From assembly GCA_902826485.1 (NCBI GenBank), contig CADEEZ010000018.1, positions 1 through 38,864 of the forward strand: a DNA stretch of 38,864 nucleotides, in the 5' to 3' direction. Position numbers and translations under genes: made by a program. The DNA is from an uncultured Gammaproteobacteria bacterium. GTDB taxonomy: Bacteria > Pseudomonadota > Gammaproteobacteria > Berkiellales > Berkiellaceae. This document shows positions 7,748 to 16,726 of the stretch, in pieces (within the stretch, counting starts at the first letter, position 1; every line of letters starts with the position of its first letter). The notes beneath the pieces were generated by a model. That model did no database searches. It saw only the letters and a list, made by a program, of their open reading frames with translations, and was not told where the DNA came from.

Positions 7748-8547
7748 TTTTTATTTTTACGCTTGTATTTTTTTGCCTACCCAGTTATGCAGATAGCCCG
7801 TATTATATACTCACTTTTGGTGAATATGGCTTAGCCAAAACAGCAGGGTTTAATCAAATCCCAAGAGGAGGAGATCAAGCCAGCTCGAGTTATCGAAGGC
7901 CTAATTTTAATGAACTCAATATTGGCCTTGAAACCTATCATACGTTTGGCGCAGGCGTTCAATATGGCACTTGGCAAATGGTCTACAGCCACTCTGCCAT
8001 TCACTTAGAAAATAGCGCCATGTTAAATCAAGCTTTATTTTCTCATGGAAAATCTCTGCCTATTGATGTGCCCTATCATTTTAATATTGAGCTAAATAAA
8101 AACAAAATCCAATTCAAAAAGCAATTTTCGAGCCTCCCTCAAAATAACAATTTTCATTTTGCCATATTCAGCAATATCGACTGGATAGGTTATCACTATC
8201 ATTTCTATCCTTTAAGTGAAGTGTTCGGTGTACCTGCACCGTCTTCAGATCGAGATTTTATTAATTTATCTTGTTCTTTTGGGACAGAGTTTCAATACCG
8301 TTGGCACCCTTATTTTTCCAGTGCACTTTCCTTATCCGCGTCATTACCCCTTTTTCATTTACACATCAGTGAAGCGCGTTTGGTGCAACGATTTCATTTA
8401 TTTGATACCCATTTGTCTAAATTAACACCCTATGTAGGGATTAGTTACTTAAAAATAGACCTTCAAGACGGCCAAGGGCTTGCCAATCATCTTCGCTTTA
8501 CAGCCAAACCGTATTTTTTTATTGGTGCCGAATTTCTGCTGATTTAA
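7726..8547 (+). CDS. Predicted outer-membrane beta-barrel protein, unknown family
   Basis: 273 residues. A Sec signal peptide (MVKTTQLIFIFTLVFFCLPS, cleavage near YADS) is followed by a sequence rich in aromatic residues and short alternating hydrophobic strands, such as YILTFGEYGLAK, FHLHISEARL and LTPYVGISYLKI. The chain ends in a strand-like PYFFIGAEFLLI. This is the pattern of a small outer-membrane beta-barrel of the OmpW or OmpA-barrel sort, but I do not recognise the family. The gene starts inside the end of rlmJ (22-bp overlap), so it is probably the last gene of the glycosyltransferase-deacetylase-rlmJ run. Function is unknown. Confidence 0.65.
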   Translation: MVKTTQLIFIFTLVFFCLPSYADSPYYILTFGEYGLAKTAGFNQIPRGGDQASSSYRRPNFNELNIGLETYHTFGAGVQYGTWQMVYSHSAIHLENSAMLNQALFSHGKSLPIDVPYHFNIELNKNKIQFKKQFSSLPQNNNFHFAIFSNIDWIGYHYHFYPLSEVFGVPAPSSDRDFINLSCSFGTEFQYRWHPYFSSALSLSASLPLFHLHISEARLVQRFHLFDTHLSKLTPYVGISYLKIDLQDGQGLANHLRFTAKPYFFIGAEFLLI

Positions 8548-8638
8548 ACAGTCTTTATTTTCTAATCCATTTCAGGTTATGATGGACTTAGTAACTTAAC
8601 TAATGGCTTGCTTTAACCATAAAGCAGTAGGAGCTATC

Positions 8639-9262
8639 ATGAGTTCAAGAATCATTACCGCCTTATTAAATCAAGAATGGGATAAAGCCAAAGATCTTAT
8701 TCATTCGGCCAGTGTATTAGAAATTATGGCAACGTTAGAGAATGGATTAAGCGCACTTCATATTGCTATTCAATTCAATCAATTAGCGATTGCACGAGAT
8801 TTATTAATCAGAGGGGCTAAAATAAATGCAGTGGCCCAAGACATAGTTTGTCAAAATATGACGCCCCTACATTTTGCCGCACTGATGGGTCATCACCACT
8901 GTGCACAACTCTTGACCGCTTGGGGAGCTGATACTTCTATCAAAAATAGCCAAGGAAAAACAGCGTATGATCTTGCTTTGCTCGCCGATCATCATCAATT
9001 GGCTCAAACACTTAAGCCCACTGTGATAGATGCACGTTTATCATCGATTTTGGAATTGGCAAAAGTGCAACGCAGTAATAATCCTTTTATTAAAGATATG
9101 ATTTCAACCAAACTATTAGAACTTGAAAATTCCACGCCCGAATCTAAAAAAGCAATGCAGACGCTAAATCAAAAATCCACGCGGTCAAAAAACCAGGCGA
9201 CTCAAGAAAGCAATGTCATTGCATTCCCTGTTTTTTCATCCAATAAATTAAGATCAAAGTAA
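8639..9262 (+). CDS. Small ankyrin-repeat protein
   Basis: 207 residues from ATG 8639, chosen because AGGAG sits 5 bp upstream; an in-frame ATG at 8603 lacks such a site. About three ankyrin repeats lie at residues 30-130: NGLSALHIAIQFNQ with LLIRGAKIN, then MTPLHFAALMGHHHCAQLL with GADTSIKN, then GKTAYDLALLADHH. The C-terminal 70 residues are charged and low in order. There is no signal peptide. Ankyrin proteins in intracellular gammaproteobacteria are often type IV effectors, but this could also be a bacterial housekeeping adaptor. A TATGAT box (8578-8583) may be its -10. Its last 61 bp overlap the reverse-strand ORF at 9202-9432. Confidence 0.8.
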   Translation: MSSRIITALLNQEWDKAKDLIHSASVLEIMATLENGLSALHIAIQFNQLAIARDLLIRGAKINAVAQDIVCQNMTPLHFAALMGHHHCAQLLTAWGADTSIKNSQGKTAYDLALLADHHQLAQTLKPTVIDARLSSILELAKVQRSNNPFIKDMISTKLLELENSTPESKKAMQTLNQKSTRSKNQATQESNVIAFPVFSSNKLRSK

Positions 9263-9432
9263 GATTCAACCACAAAAGGGTCTAAACTTGCTGAAATATG
9301 TTGATACAATTCAGCTTTATTTGACCCGGAAAATGAAAAAAACCTTTCTTCAATAATAAATTCTGCCACATATATCTGCAGGTTCGGAAAATAATCTAAT
9401 TGTCCTATGAGGTTTTTAAATCGAAGTTTCAT
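9202..9432 (-). CDS. Small conserved-looking hypothetical protein downstream of hldD
   Basis: 76 residues (MKLRFKNLIGQLDYFPNLQ onward). The ATG lies 3 bp after the hldD stop, so it would be the last gene of the LPS operon. Composition is protein-like, with alternating hydrophobic and charged residues (LQIYVAEFIIEERFFSFSG) suggesting a small alpha/beta fold. I do not recognise it. The last 61 bp run antisense to the end of the ankyrin gene. It could be spurious, but the tight spacing after hldD favours a real gene. Confidence 0.5.
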   Translation of the reverse strand: MKLRFKNLIGQLDYFPNLQIYVAEFIIEERFFSFSGSNKAELYQHISASLDPFVVESYFDLNLLDEKTGNAMTLLS

Positions 9433-9435
9433 GTC

Positions 9436-10380
9436 TTAATCCAGGCTACTTAGATATTTTTTGACCCCTTGTTCTACCGTTTTAAATTCACTTGCATAGC
9501 CTGCCTTTCTGAGCAACATAATATCTGCTTCTGTATAGCTTTGATAATGTCCTTTCAAATGTTCTGGAAAAGGAATATATTCTAATTCACCTTTTTGGTA
9601 ATGCGCTATCACTGCATTCGCGACATCATTAAAAGTTTGGCTTTTACCTGTTCCTGCATTAAAAATGCCTCTGATATGGGGATGATTCATCATGAATAAA
9701 TTAATGTTTGCGATGTCTTCAACGTACACAAAATCTCTGCGTTGTTCCCCATTTTTATATCCATCGCATCCTTCGAATAATTTGATTTTACTTTTTTCTT
9801 TTAATTGTTGAGATAAATGATAAGCAACAGACGCCATGCTGCCTTTATGCTGCTCATTGGGGCCATAGACATTAAAATAGCGCAAACCCACTATTTGGCT
9901 ATTCGCTTTTGGTAATTTTCGGACATATTGATCGAATAATAATTTAGAATAACCATATACATTTAAAGGTTTTTCAAATTCTGGTGATTCTTTAAATACT
10001 TTGCTGTTACCATAAACGGCAGCAGACGAAGCATAGATAAATTGAATATGGTGAGCAATCGCATAATCTAGCAATATTTTGGAATAAGTAAAATTATTTT
10101 CCATCATATACTTGCCGTTCCACTCTGTTGTCGTAGAACAAGCGCCTTGATGAAAAATAACCTCTATTTGATGATTCAAAAAGTAATTGGGATCGGATTG
10201 AATGTGGTCCAGAAATTCATCTTTATCGTAATAATCTTGAATTTGGCAATCGGCCAAATTGGCAAACTTAACGCCATCTGTCAAATCATCTACGGCAATA
10301 ATATCAGTTCGCCCTATCTTATTTAAGGCTCGCACCAAATTTGATCCTATAAACCCAAACGCGCCGGTAACAACAATCAT
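9436..10380 (-). CDS. hldD: ADP-L-glycero-D-manno-heptose 6-epimerase
   Basis: 314 residues, close to E. coli HldD (310). HldD (RfaD) converts ADP-D-glycero-beta-D-manno-heptose to the L-glycero form, the donor used by WaaC and WaaF. It is an extended-SDR enzyme: the NADP-binding motif VTGAFGFIGSN is at the N-terminus, IFHQGACSTTTEW is the family signature, and the catalytic Tyr-Lys pair is in NVYGYSKLLFDQYVR. The gene overlaps hldE by 4 bp, so the two successive enzymes of ADP-heptose synthesis are translationally coupled. Confidence 0.95.
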   Translation of the reverse strand: MIVVTGAFGFIGSNLVRALNKIGRTDIIAVDDLTDGVKFANLADCQIQDYYDKDEFLDHIQSDPNYFLNHQIEVIFHQGACSTTTEWNGKYMMENNFTYSKILLDYAIAHHIQFIYASSAAVYGNSKVFKESPEFEKPLNVYGYSKLLFDQYVRKLPKANSQIVGLRYFNVYGPNEQHKGSMASVAYHLSQQLKEKSKIKLFEGCDGYKNGEQRRDFVYVEDIANINLFMMNHPHIRGIFNAGTGKSQTFNDVANAVIAHYQKGELEYIPFPEHLKGHYQSYTEADIMLLRKAGYASEFKTVEQGVKKYLSSLD

Positions 10381-11801
10381 GATAATGCCTTTTCTTGAAT
10401 TTGGTTAATACTGTTGGTGGTAGAAAATCCATCTACAAAATCCAGGACCTTCACTTCGCCTCCGTTTCTTAAAATAGCTTCAGCACCGGCTATTTCATGA
10501 ATTTTATAATCCCCCCCTTTTACTAACACATCGGGCAACAAGGAGGAGATTAAGCGCTCTGGCGTATCTTCTGTAAAGGCAACCACCCAATCGACTGCTT
10601 TTAAACCAAGCAAAACTTTCATTCTGTGTTCAAGAGAATGAATGGGTCTCGTCGGCCCTTTTAATCTTTGTATCGATTCATTTGAATTAACGGCAATTAA
10701 TAAGTAATGACCAAGTCTTTTGGCTTGTTCCAAATAATGTATATGACCTGGATGTAATAAATCAAAACACCCATTGGTCATCACAACGCGTTTTCCTTGA
10801 AGTTTGGCCAGCTGAATTTTTTCTAAAGCTTCTTGCTCTGACAAAATATTATCTTCTAGTTCAGTGCATTCATTTTGCTGCCACAGTTTTTCTAATTCAT
10901 CAAGTTCAATGGCTGAAGTACCCAACTTCCCCACGACGGCACCTGCGGCAATATTCGCCAATTTAACCGCATCTTCCCACTGATGATGGTTGGCTAAGGC
11001 AATGCCTAATACCCCAATCACGGTATCGCCCGCACCGGTGATATCAAAAATTTCTCGGGCTTTAGTGGGAATGTGTAATACTTTCTTTCCTTCAGATTGA
11101 AGTAAAGTCATGCCTTGTGCGCCACGGGTAATCAATAAATTTTTAAGCCCAATTTGTTTGATTAACTCAAAACCACGCACTTCGAAATCTTCATCGGTGA
11201 CACAAACCTGACCCACCATTTTTTCAAATTCTGATCTATTTGGAGTGAGGCAATCGGCGTGTTGATATATATCAAGGTTATATCTTTTTGGGTCAACAAT
11301 CACCGTTTTGCCTAATTTTTTGGCTTGCTTGATAAAATAATCCATATTATCGAGCGTGCCTTTATTATAATCTGACAAAATAATCACATCTGCATGGGGT
11401 GCATGTTGATCAAAAAGCGAAGTTAAATTAATTTCTGTCGATTTTTCTTCAAAATCGAGTCGAAGCAATTGCTGTTGTCGACCAACCACACGAAGTTTTG
11501 TGATCGTAGGAGCCGATATGGCTTGGCAATCAAGATTAATCTTACTTTCTTTGGCAAGTACAGATAAAATTTCGGCATTTTCATCGCACCCTACGGCGCC
11601 AATTAAAGTCACCTTCGCCCCTAAGCTTGCAATGTTTTTTGCAACGTTTGCTGCGCCACCCAATCGGTTTTCAATTTGCTTAATATTCACCACCGGCACG
11701 GGTGCTTCTGGTGAAATTCGAGAAGTATCACCATACCAATACCTGTCTAACATCACATCGCCAATAACTAAGATATTGACCTTATTAAAATTTAGTTTCA
11801 T
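10377..11801 (-). CDS. hldE: Bifunctional heptose-7-phosphate kinase / heptose-1-phosphate adenylyltransferase
   Basis: 474 residues (E. coli 477). The N-terminal ribokinase-like domain (about 1-315) has GGAANVAKNIASLGA and the anion-hole motif DITGAGDTVIG. The C-terminal nucleotidyltransferase domain (about 340-474) has MTNGCFDLLHPGHIHYLEQA with its HxGH site. The enzyme phosphorylates D-glycero-beta-D-manno-heptose 7-phosphate at C1 and, after the GmhB phosphatase step, adds AMP. gmhA and gmhB are not in the window. It starts 1 nt after the stop of the kinase-like gene upstream. Confidence 0.96.
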   Translation of the reverse strand: MKLNFNKVNILVIGDVMLDRYWYGDTSRISPEAPVPVVNIKQIENRLGGAANVAKNIASLGAKVTLIGAVGCDENAEILSVLAKESKINLDCQAISAPTITKLRVVGRQQQLLRLDFEEKSTEINLTSLFDQHAPHADVIILSDYNKGTLDNMDYFIKQAKKLGKTVIVDPKRYNLDIYQHADCLTPNRSEFEKMVGQVCVTDEDFEVRGFELIKQIGLKNLLITRGAQGMTLLQSEGKKVLHIPTKAREIFDITGAGDTVIGVLGIALANHHQWEDAVKLANIAAGAVVGKLGTSAIELDELEKLWQQNECTELEDNILSEQEALEKIQLAKLQGKRVVMTNGCFDLLHPGHIHYLEQAKRLGHYLLIAVNSNESIQRLKGPTRPIHSLEHRMKVLLGLKAVDWVVAFTEDTPERLISSLLPDVLVKGGDYKIHEIAGAEAILRNGGEVKVLDFVDGFSTTNSINQIQEKALS

Positions 11802-11802
11802 G

Positions 11803-12516
11803 CTACCTACTCTCTAACTCATGATAAAAATAATGATACAATTCACTATTTTTTTGTTTTAAATGCTCAATGTTTTCTATAAATTTATCGATTTCTTTTT
11901 TACAAAACTTTGCATGAACTCTTTTTTCTTGTTTCATTGCATCTAAATCGATTAAAAAAACTTTATCTTCACTAATAATCATATTACTTAAATTTAAATC
12001 ACGATGCCTTAAACCCAAGGCATTGAGTTTTTTTATGAGCGCAATGATTTTATCTGCTATAGGCTGCCATTGCGCTTTATCTGACTGTTTTTCAAAATAA
12101 GCAATGGCTTCTACACCGTCTATCTTTGTCATATATAAATAGTTTATATAACTCAAACCCAATACCTTTTTATCGACCATCATAATAGGCGTAAAAGTAT
12201 CGATATGATGATAAGTTAATATATGCGCAAATTTCCAATTTCGTTTTATTCGAGAAAAACAAAAAAACCGACGAATAATCGTAAATAAATTTTGAGCATT
12301 AATGCGTTTTATAATCAGTTCATGTTCGCCAATTTTTTCTTGAGATACCGTCGTAGCCAAATCATTTTTAATTATTTTTTGTTTAAAATAATGATCAGTA
12401 TTCTCACGAATATTTTTAACCATCTCTTCAATTTCTGGCCAAGTGCTATTCGGGTTAATTCCTATTTTCAATCCCCAAAAATACAAAATTTTTGGCTGCA
12501 TTGCCTCACTGTGCAT
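11803..12516 (-). CDS. Kinase-fold LPS core kinase-like protein (KdkA/WaaP/InaA type)
   Basis: 237 residues. The catalytic loop reads LRHRDLNLSNMII, with the Asp and Asn expected of protein-kinase-like folds, and is followed by VFLIDLDAM, where DLD replaces DFG. This pairing is typical of lipopolysaccharide kinases of the Kdo-kinase/WaaP/InaA group, which phosphorylate Kdo or heptose in the inner core. The N-terminal region is less conserved, with charged beta strands for an ATP lobe. It overlaps the preceding glycosyltransferase by 11 bp and is followed by hldE after 1 nt. LPS context strongly favours a core sugar as substrate; which sugar is unknown. Confidence 0.75.
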   Translation of the reverse strand: MHSEAMQPKILYFWGLKIGINPNSTWPEIEEMVKNIRENTDHYFKQKIIKNDLATTVSQEKIGEHELIIKRINAQNLFTIIRRFFCFSRIKRNWKFAHILTYHHIDTFTPIMMVDKKVLGLSYINYLYMTKIDGVEAIAYFEKQSDKAQWQPIADKIIALIKKLNALGLRHRDLNLSNMIISEDKVFLIDLDAMKQEKRVHAKFCKKEIDKFIENIEHLKQKNSELYHYFYHELESR

Positions 12517-13336
12517 ATTGATTCAACCCTTTTGGTGCCACACAATAAGAGGAAAGAATAACTTGTTCTAGTTTTTTAAAATTTTCAGAGGCTTTGTCTC
12601 TGGGTTGCTCTGCGTGCCAAAGATGTATCACGGGGGCATAAAACCGAGCTTCTTTACGCTTTATGCCGTTTCTCAATAAACGTATAATTAAATCTGAATC
12701 TTCAAATCCCCAGCCGGTAAAACTTTCATCGAAACCATTCACTTCCAGCAAATCTTTTTTCCACACAGCTAAATTACACGTTTTAGCCCCTTGCCATTTT
12801 TGTTTAGCAAAAAAATTAACAATTCGCATCAGGGTTTTTGATTTAATGCAAGGCAAGATTCTATTGATTTTATTTTTCTTCGCAGCACTCAACCACTTTA
12901 AAATTCCCCATTGATGCAAAGCAATCTGATTATTTTTATTTAATAACACTTGCGTAAATTCGCGTGTTAATAAAACGCGATTGCCACAAACAAAATGCGA
13001 TGCCTTTTTTAATTTTAATTGATTTTGAATAAAGTCTTTTGCAATAATGCAATCACCATCAATAAAAATAATATACTCGCCGGTCGCTTTTACAATGGCT
13101 TTATTTCTAATTTTTGCGGCCTGAAAACCATTATCCGGTTGCCAAACATGATGTAAAGCACACTGTATTTTGCTTTTGGCTTCATCAATAATGATTCTGG
13201 TTTCTTCATCAGACCCATCGTCGGCAATAATAATTTCCATATCGGGCGTCACTTGTGCCGCTAACGCAGTTAAAACTAACTTAAGCGCTTGGGGCCAATT
13301 GTACGTGGTGACGATGATGGATAACGCTCTGTTCAT
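12506..13336 (-). CDS. Family 2 glycosyltransferase with galactosyltransferase-type C-terminal domain
   Basis: 276 residues. LSIIVTTYNWPQALKLVL begins a GT-A domain; IIADDGSDEET and FIDGDC supply the nucleotide-sugar and DXD-type metal sites. The segment GFDESFTGWGFEDSDLIIRL is the C-terminal acceptor-side motif found in chondroitin-synthase and galactosyltransferase-like bacterial enzymes, where ED is catalytic. No membrane segment is evident. The 5' end overlaps the O-antigen-ligase-like gene by 56 bp and the 3' end overlaps the kinase gene by 11 bp. It probably adds an outer-core sugar. Confidence 0.82.
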   Translation of the reverse strand: MNRALSIIVTTYNWPQALKLVLTALAAQVTPDMEIIIADDGSDEETRIIIDEAKSKIQCALHHVWQPDNGFQAAKIRNKAIVKATGEYIIFIDGDCIIAKDFIQNQLKLKKASHFVCGNRVLLTREFTQVLLNKNNQIALHQWGILKWLSAAKKNKINRILPCIKSKTLMRIVNFFAKQKWQGAKTCNLAVWKKDLLEVNGFDESFTGWGFEDSDLIIRLLRNGIKRKEARFYAPVIHLWHAEQPRDKASENFKKLEQVILSSYCVAPKGLNQYAQ

Positions 13337-14519
13337 GCACTTTACCTAAAAACAAACTCAAAATGATAACAATAAACATTCCTTCAGAAAAATCCATGAG
13401 CCAAGAATTGGCCAAACAGCCTATTAAAAAAGCCACCCAAATTCCGCGAATTAAATACTGTTGATTCTTCGGTATTTTAGTGATTTGTCTTAACACCGTT
13501 AGGATCAAATAACCCAACCAAGCTATGCCAAATACCCCAAATTCCACCGCCATTCTCAAATATTCATTGTGCGGATTATTGGTATATAAATGCGGATTGG
13601 TGACGGTGGTTTGATAAGCCTGCCTAAACCCACCAATACCCCACCCTAACCAAGGTTTTTCGCAAATTAAATCGCTGCTGCCTGCGATAAAATTAAGCCT
13701 GGCCCCTATGGAAGAAGTGGTAACATCTTGTTTAACCAAAAACATCTCTATATCGACGGGAATTTGCGCTATTCTTTCAGCTATTTTTAAAGAAAATTGT
13801 TGTGAAACCAACATGACCGCTAATAACACCCCAGACATGATCATTACTCCACGCACTTTGGCTATTTCCCAAAAATAATACAACGCCAACAACGCAAAAA
13901 TAATATACCCAATCCGACCTTCACTTAAAAATAAAATATTGCCCGCCATGAAGGCAATACCTAGCCATAATAATAAATTTTTTGGACTTGCACGCAAGGC
14001 ATTGGCCATAAAATAAACTGCCATGCTCATAAAAAAACTGGTTTTAATATGATTTTTAAAAACGGCGGCTTCTGTTAAACCTTGTTTATGCGGCAAGATA
14101 TGAAAAAAATACTTTAAATAGGACAATACGGCCGTTACAATCATGGCCAAAACAAAGGCTTGTATACATCTCTTTTTTAAAATAGGAAGCGCCTCGGGTG
14201 TTTGTTGCATAAAATAATAGATAAACACCGCAATTGCGCCTAACCTTAAGCTATCTTTTAGCCCACTGAAAGCCTCTTTTGCATTTGCCTCTGTGTAAAA
14301 TAAGCTAATAAACGACCCCAGCATTAACAGTAAAAATACTCGTGCAATGTGATGGGTCCAAAACAATTTTATTTTTTCTTTATAGTCTCCCGTCACCCCC
14401 CACAATAAAACCAAAGATAACAAACAAACGGTTGTGCCAAAAGTGCTAATGGGTATGGTAAAGCAAAATAAGGGCAGTAAAAAATAGAGTATTTTTTCTG
14501 TTTGTTTGGCCTTTATCAT
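13281..14519 (-). CDS. O-antigen ligase-like (Wzy_C/WaaL family) membrane protein
   Basis: 412 residues from ATG 14519, which overlaps the waaC stop as ATGA; the open frame extends further upstream but only inside waaC. About ten hydrophobic segments span the protein. A large periplasmic loop near the C-terminus holds LGWGIGGFRQAY and NPHNEYLRMAVEFGVFGI, the Wzy_C signature with its conserved His. These proteins ligate O-antigen to the lipid A core (WaaL) or polymerise it (Wzy); the two are hard to separate by sequence. Location among core heptosyltransferases favours ligase. No O-antigen synthesis cluster is present in the window. Confidence 0.82.
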   Translation of the reverse strand: MIKAKQTEKILYFLLPLFCFTIPISTFGTTVCLLSLVLLWGVTGDYKEKIKLFWTHHIARVFLLLMLGSFISLFYTEANAKEAFSGLKDSLRLGAIAVFIYYFMQQTPEALPILKKRCIQAFVLAMIVTAVLSYLKYFFHILPHKQGLTEAAVFKNHIKTSFFMSMAVYFMANALRASPKNLLLWLGIAFMAGNILFLSEGRIGYIIFALLALYYFWEIAKVRGVMIMSGVLLAVMLVSQQFSLKIAERIAQIPVDIEMFLVKQDVTTSSIGARLNFIAGSSDLICEKPWLGWGIGGFRQAYQTTVTNPHLYTNNPHNEYLRMAVEFGVFGIAWLGYLILTVLRQITKIPKNQQYLIRGIWVAFLIGCLANSWLMDFSEGMFIVIILSLFLGKVHEQSVIHHRHHVQLAPSA

Positions 14520-15481
14520 ACGCTTAATCTTTCCATGACGAGATCGGGATGAATAATTTGATAGCAAGGGGGAAAATTCTGATTGTCTGTTTTGACATAC
14601 ACACAATGCCGCTTTAAACACGGAGCACACGAATAGGCTTTGGCATTCAATTGATTCACCGCAAGATGAACTTGATTTAACCCTCGTGTCCCCGTGCGTG
14701 AAGGATCTGTTGGGCCATATAGATTAATGGTTTGCTTTATAATACGGAGCTTGGGTAACACTTGCGCTTGTGCGCTTGTTTTTGCCAAGCGCGTTGCGCG
14801 AGCAAATTCATCGGCTGACCCCCACGGTAACAAAATGTTCAGATGCGGGTATTTTACTGAAATTAATTCAATTAATGTTTGCCAATAGGTTTCAGGCCAA
14901 TGTTTGGTTTCCCATGTGGTACCATGTAATAAAATAATATACTTTTTTTCATCTAGATTAAGTAAACCATCGGGTTTAATTAATTTACTGCTTTCTATCC
15001 CATAATTTATTTCTGAAGAGACAGGGTAAGCAAATATAGCCGAAAATAAATGTTTAAGCCGCATCACGGCATGAAGTGACCAAGATATGTTATGGCTTTG
15101 ATCATATAATTTGCTTGCCATAGGCTCTCGACACGACGCTTTATCTAAGCCCACTACTTTTTGACTTTTTGCTAATTTAGCCAATACGGCACTTTTGATT
15201 AAGCCTTGTGCGTCAATCACTAAATCATACCGTTGTTGACGTATTTCTTTTATTATTTTAGGGAGTTCAGTGAAAAATAATTTTGGCTTTTTTCGCGCGG
15301 CTCTTAGGGGGAAAGTATAAACATGCCGAACACCCGGATGCCACTTTAAGATATCTTTAAAAGCCGGTTCAACCACCCAGTCAATTTGTAATTGGGGCAC
15401 CTGAGCAAGACATTCTGTGATGGCAGGTAACGTATGAAGCACATCTCCCATGGAGGATAATTTAATGATTAAGACGCGCAT
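14516..15481 (-). CDS. waaC: LPS heptosyltransferase I
   Basis: 321 residues, GT9 family. MRVLIIKLSSMGDVLHTLPA is the classic WaaC N-terminus, with the Asp in GDV as the catalytic base. LHGTTWETKHWPETYW in the C-terminal domain binds ADP-heptose. WaaC adds the first L-glycero-D-manno-heptose to Kdo. The C-terminal region carries a Cys-rich tail (SCAPCLKRHCVY) like that often seen in heptosyltransferases. It overlaps waaF by 13 bp upstream and the ligase-like gene by 4 bp downstream. Confidence 0.93.
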   Translation of the reverse strand: MRVLIIKLSSMGDVLHTLPAITECLAQVPQLQIDWVVEPAFKDILKWHPGVRHVYTFPLRAARKKPKLFFTELPKIIKEIRQQRYDLVIDAQGLIKSAVLAKLAKSQKVVGLDKASCREPMASKLYDQSHNISWSLHAVMRLKHLFSAIFAYPVSSEINYGIESSKLIKPDGLLNLDEKKYIILLHGTTWETKHWPETYWQTLIELISVKYPHLNILLPWGSADEFARATRLAKTSAQAQVLPKLRIIKQTINLYGPTDPSRTGTRGLNQVHLAVNQLNAKAYSCAPCLKRHCVYVKTDNQNFPPCYQIIHPDLVMERLSV

Positions 15482-16497
15482 AATTTATCTACTGCTTTCA
15501 ACACCCTGTCGGGTTTAAGATCTTGCATGCACTGATGATGCCCTAAAGGGCAAACGCGTTTAAAACAAGGGCTGCAAGGTAAAGGCAATTGTACAATTTC
15601 AAGCTTTTCCCCTAACGGTGGCGTAAACCCTGTGCTAGTAGAACCATACATCGCCACCACGGGTTTACCCAATGCACAAGCAATGTGCATCAGCCCTGAA
15701 TCATTGGTGACCACATGATCGACAACAGATAATAAATCGATGGCTTGATCTAACGATGTTTTGCCAGTGAAATCAACGCATTGAATGCCACTTTGCGCGA
15801 TAATGTGATCACAAATGGCTTTATCTTTTTCAGAGCCAAACAACCAAATTGTCCAATCTGCTTTACTTAAGTCTTGAATTAATTTGGCAAAATGCGCTTC
15901 TGGCCAGCGCTTTGAAGGGCCAAACTCTGCACCAGGACACACCGCCATGATTTTTTGTGTCGATAAAGTGTGTTTATTCAGTCCAAACTGTGTCAACGTT
16001 GTCTCTACCTGCACAGATGAAACAGATATTTTCGGCCGTCTAATTACTTTACCTAAACTGGCATGAGCAGGATATGCGAGGGCTGAAAATCGTTGAACCA
16101 TAAGGGGGTAGGCTTTTTTATTTAAAAAACGAAGGCTATTTAATAAACCCCATCTTGCTTCGCCACACCATCCTATTCGCTTAGGGATATTGGCAAAAAA
16201 AGGCACTAAGGCCGATTTAAATGAATTCGGTAAAACATACGCTTCGTCATAATTATTTTGCTTAAGTTTTTGCCCAAGCTTCATCCGCGCGAAAAAGCCA
16301 AATTCACCATGTTTAAAAGGAGAAATAATCGCTTGATTTACTTCAGGCATTCTTGAGGTTAAAGCTTGTGTCCAACTGGGTGCCAAAACATCGATAATGA
16401 CATCGGGGTTTTGAAGCTTGAGCGAAATGAGAAGGCTTTGCGCCATCATCATATCCCCCACCCAACTGGGGGCAACGATTAATACTTTCTTTTGCAT
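15469..16497 (-). CDS. waaF: LPS heptosyltransferase II
   Basis: 342 residues from ATG 16497 (MQKKVLIVAPSWVGDMMMAQ); an in-frame extension upstream would run through the zinc-finger gene and is unlikely. GT9 family: the N-terminal VGDMMMAQ site and CPGAEFGPSKRWPEAHFAKL, a WaaF-specific donor-binding motif, are both present. The tail has PCSPCFKRVCPLGHHQC. WaaF adds the second heptose to the first. It sits between the CHCC zinc-finger gene and waaC, an arrangement I recall from other gammaproteobacteria. Confidence 0.94.
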   Translation of the reverse strand: MQKKVLIVAPSWVGDMMMAQSLLISLKLQNPDVIIDVLAPSWTQALTSRMPEVNQAIISPFKHGEFGFFARMKLGQKLKQNNYDEAYVLPNSFKSALVPFFANIPKRIGWCGEARWGLLNSLRFLNKKAYPLMVQRFSALAYPAHASLGKVIRRPKISVSSVQVETTLTQFGLNKHTLSTQKIMAVCPGAEFGPSKRWPEAHFAKLIQDLSKADWTIWLFGSEKDKAICDHIIAQSGIQCVDFTGKTSLDQAIDLLSVVDHVVTNDSGLMHIACALGKPVVAMYGSTSTGFTPPLGEKLEIVQLPLPCSPCFKRVCPLGHHQCMQDLKPDRVLKAVDKLCAS

Positions 16498-16510
16498 GGT
16501 TACTTTACTG

Positions 16511-16711
16511 CTAATGCCCTTTGCCTTTTTTCTTAAACGCTTGAAAATCCACCATATGAAATGCCGTGCCACAATAAGGGCAAGTCGCCTCCCCTGTTTT
16601 TTCTATGGGCAAATATACTTTAGGATGCGCACTCCATAAGCCTTGCAACTTAGGCGGACAAGAGAGCGGCAAATCATGGCTAGTCATGTCTATTTTTTTC
16701 TGATCAGTCAT
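16511..16711 (-). CDS. CHCC-type zinc-finger protein
   Basis: 66 residues. A zf-CHCC domain is visible: LSCPPKLQGLWSAHPKVYLP followed by GEATCPYCGTAF, giving the Cys-His-Cys-Cys zinc ligands. This small family is related to the NDUFS6/complex I-associated zinc protein and is widespread in proteobacteria with no firm role. It lies 15 bp after ilvE and 13 bp before waaF in the same operon, a linkage that recurs in gammaproteobacteria. Confidence 0.85.
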   Translation of the reverse strand: MTDQKKIDMTSHDLPLSCPPKLQGLWSAHPKVYLPIEKTGEATCPYCGTAFHMVDFQAFKKKGKGH

Positions 16712-16726
16712 TTTTCTTCTCGAATA

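Noticed and set aside
14520..14630. 37-residue N-terminal extension of the O-antigen-ligase-like protein
   Set aside because: The extension lies wholly inside waaC; ATG 14519 overlaps the waaC stop as a normal ATGA junction.
16498..16572. 25-residue N-terminal extension of waaF
   Set aside because: It would overlap the zinc-finger gene in another frame, and homology begins at the ATG at 16497.
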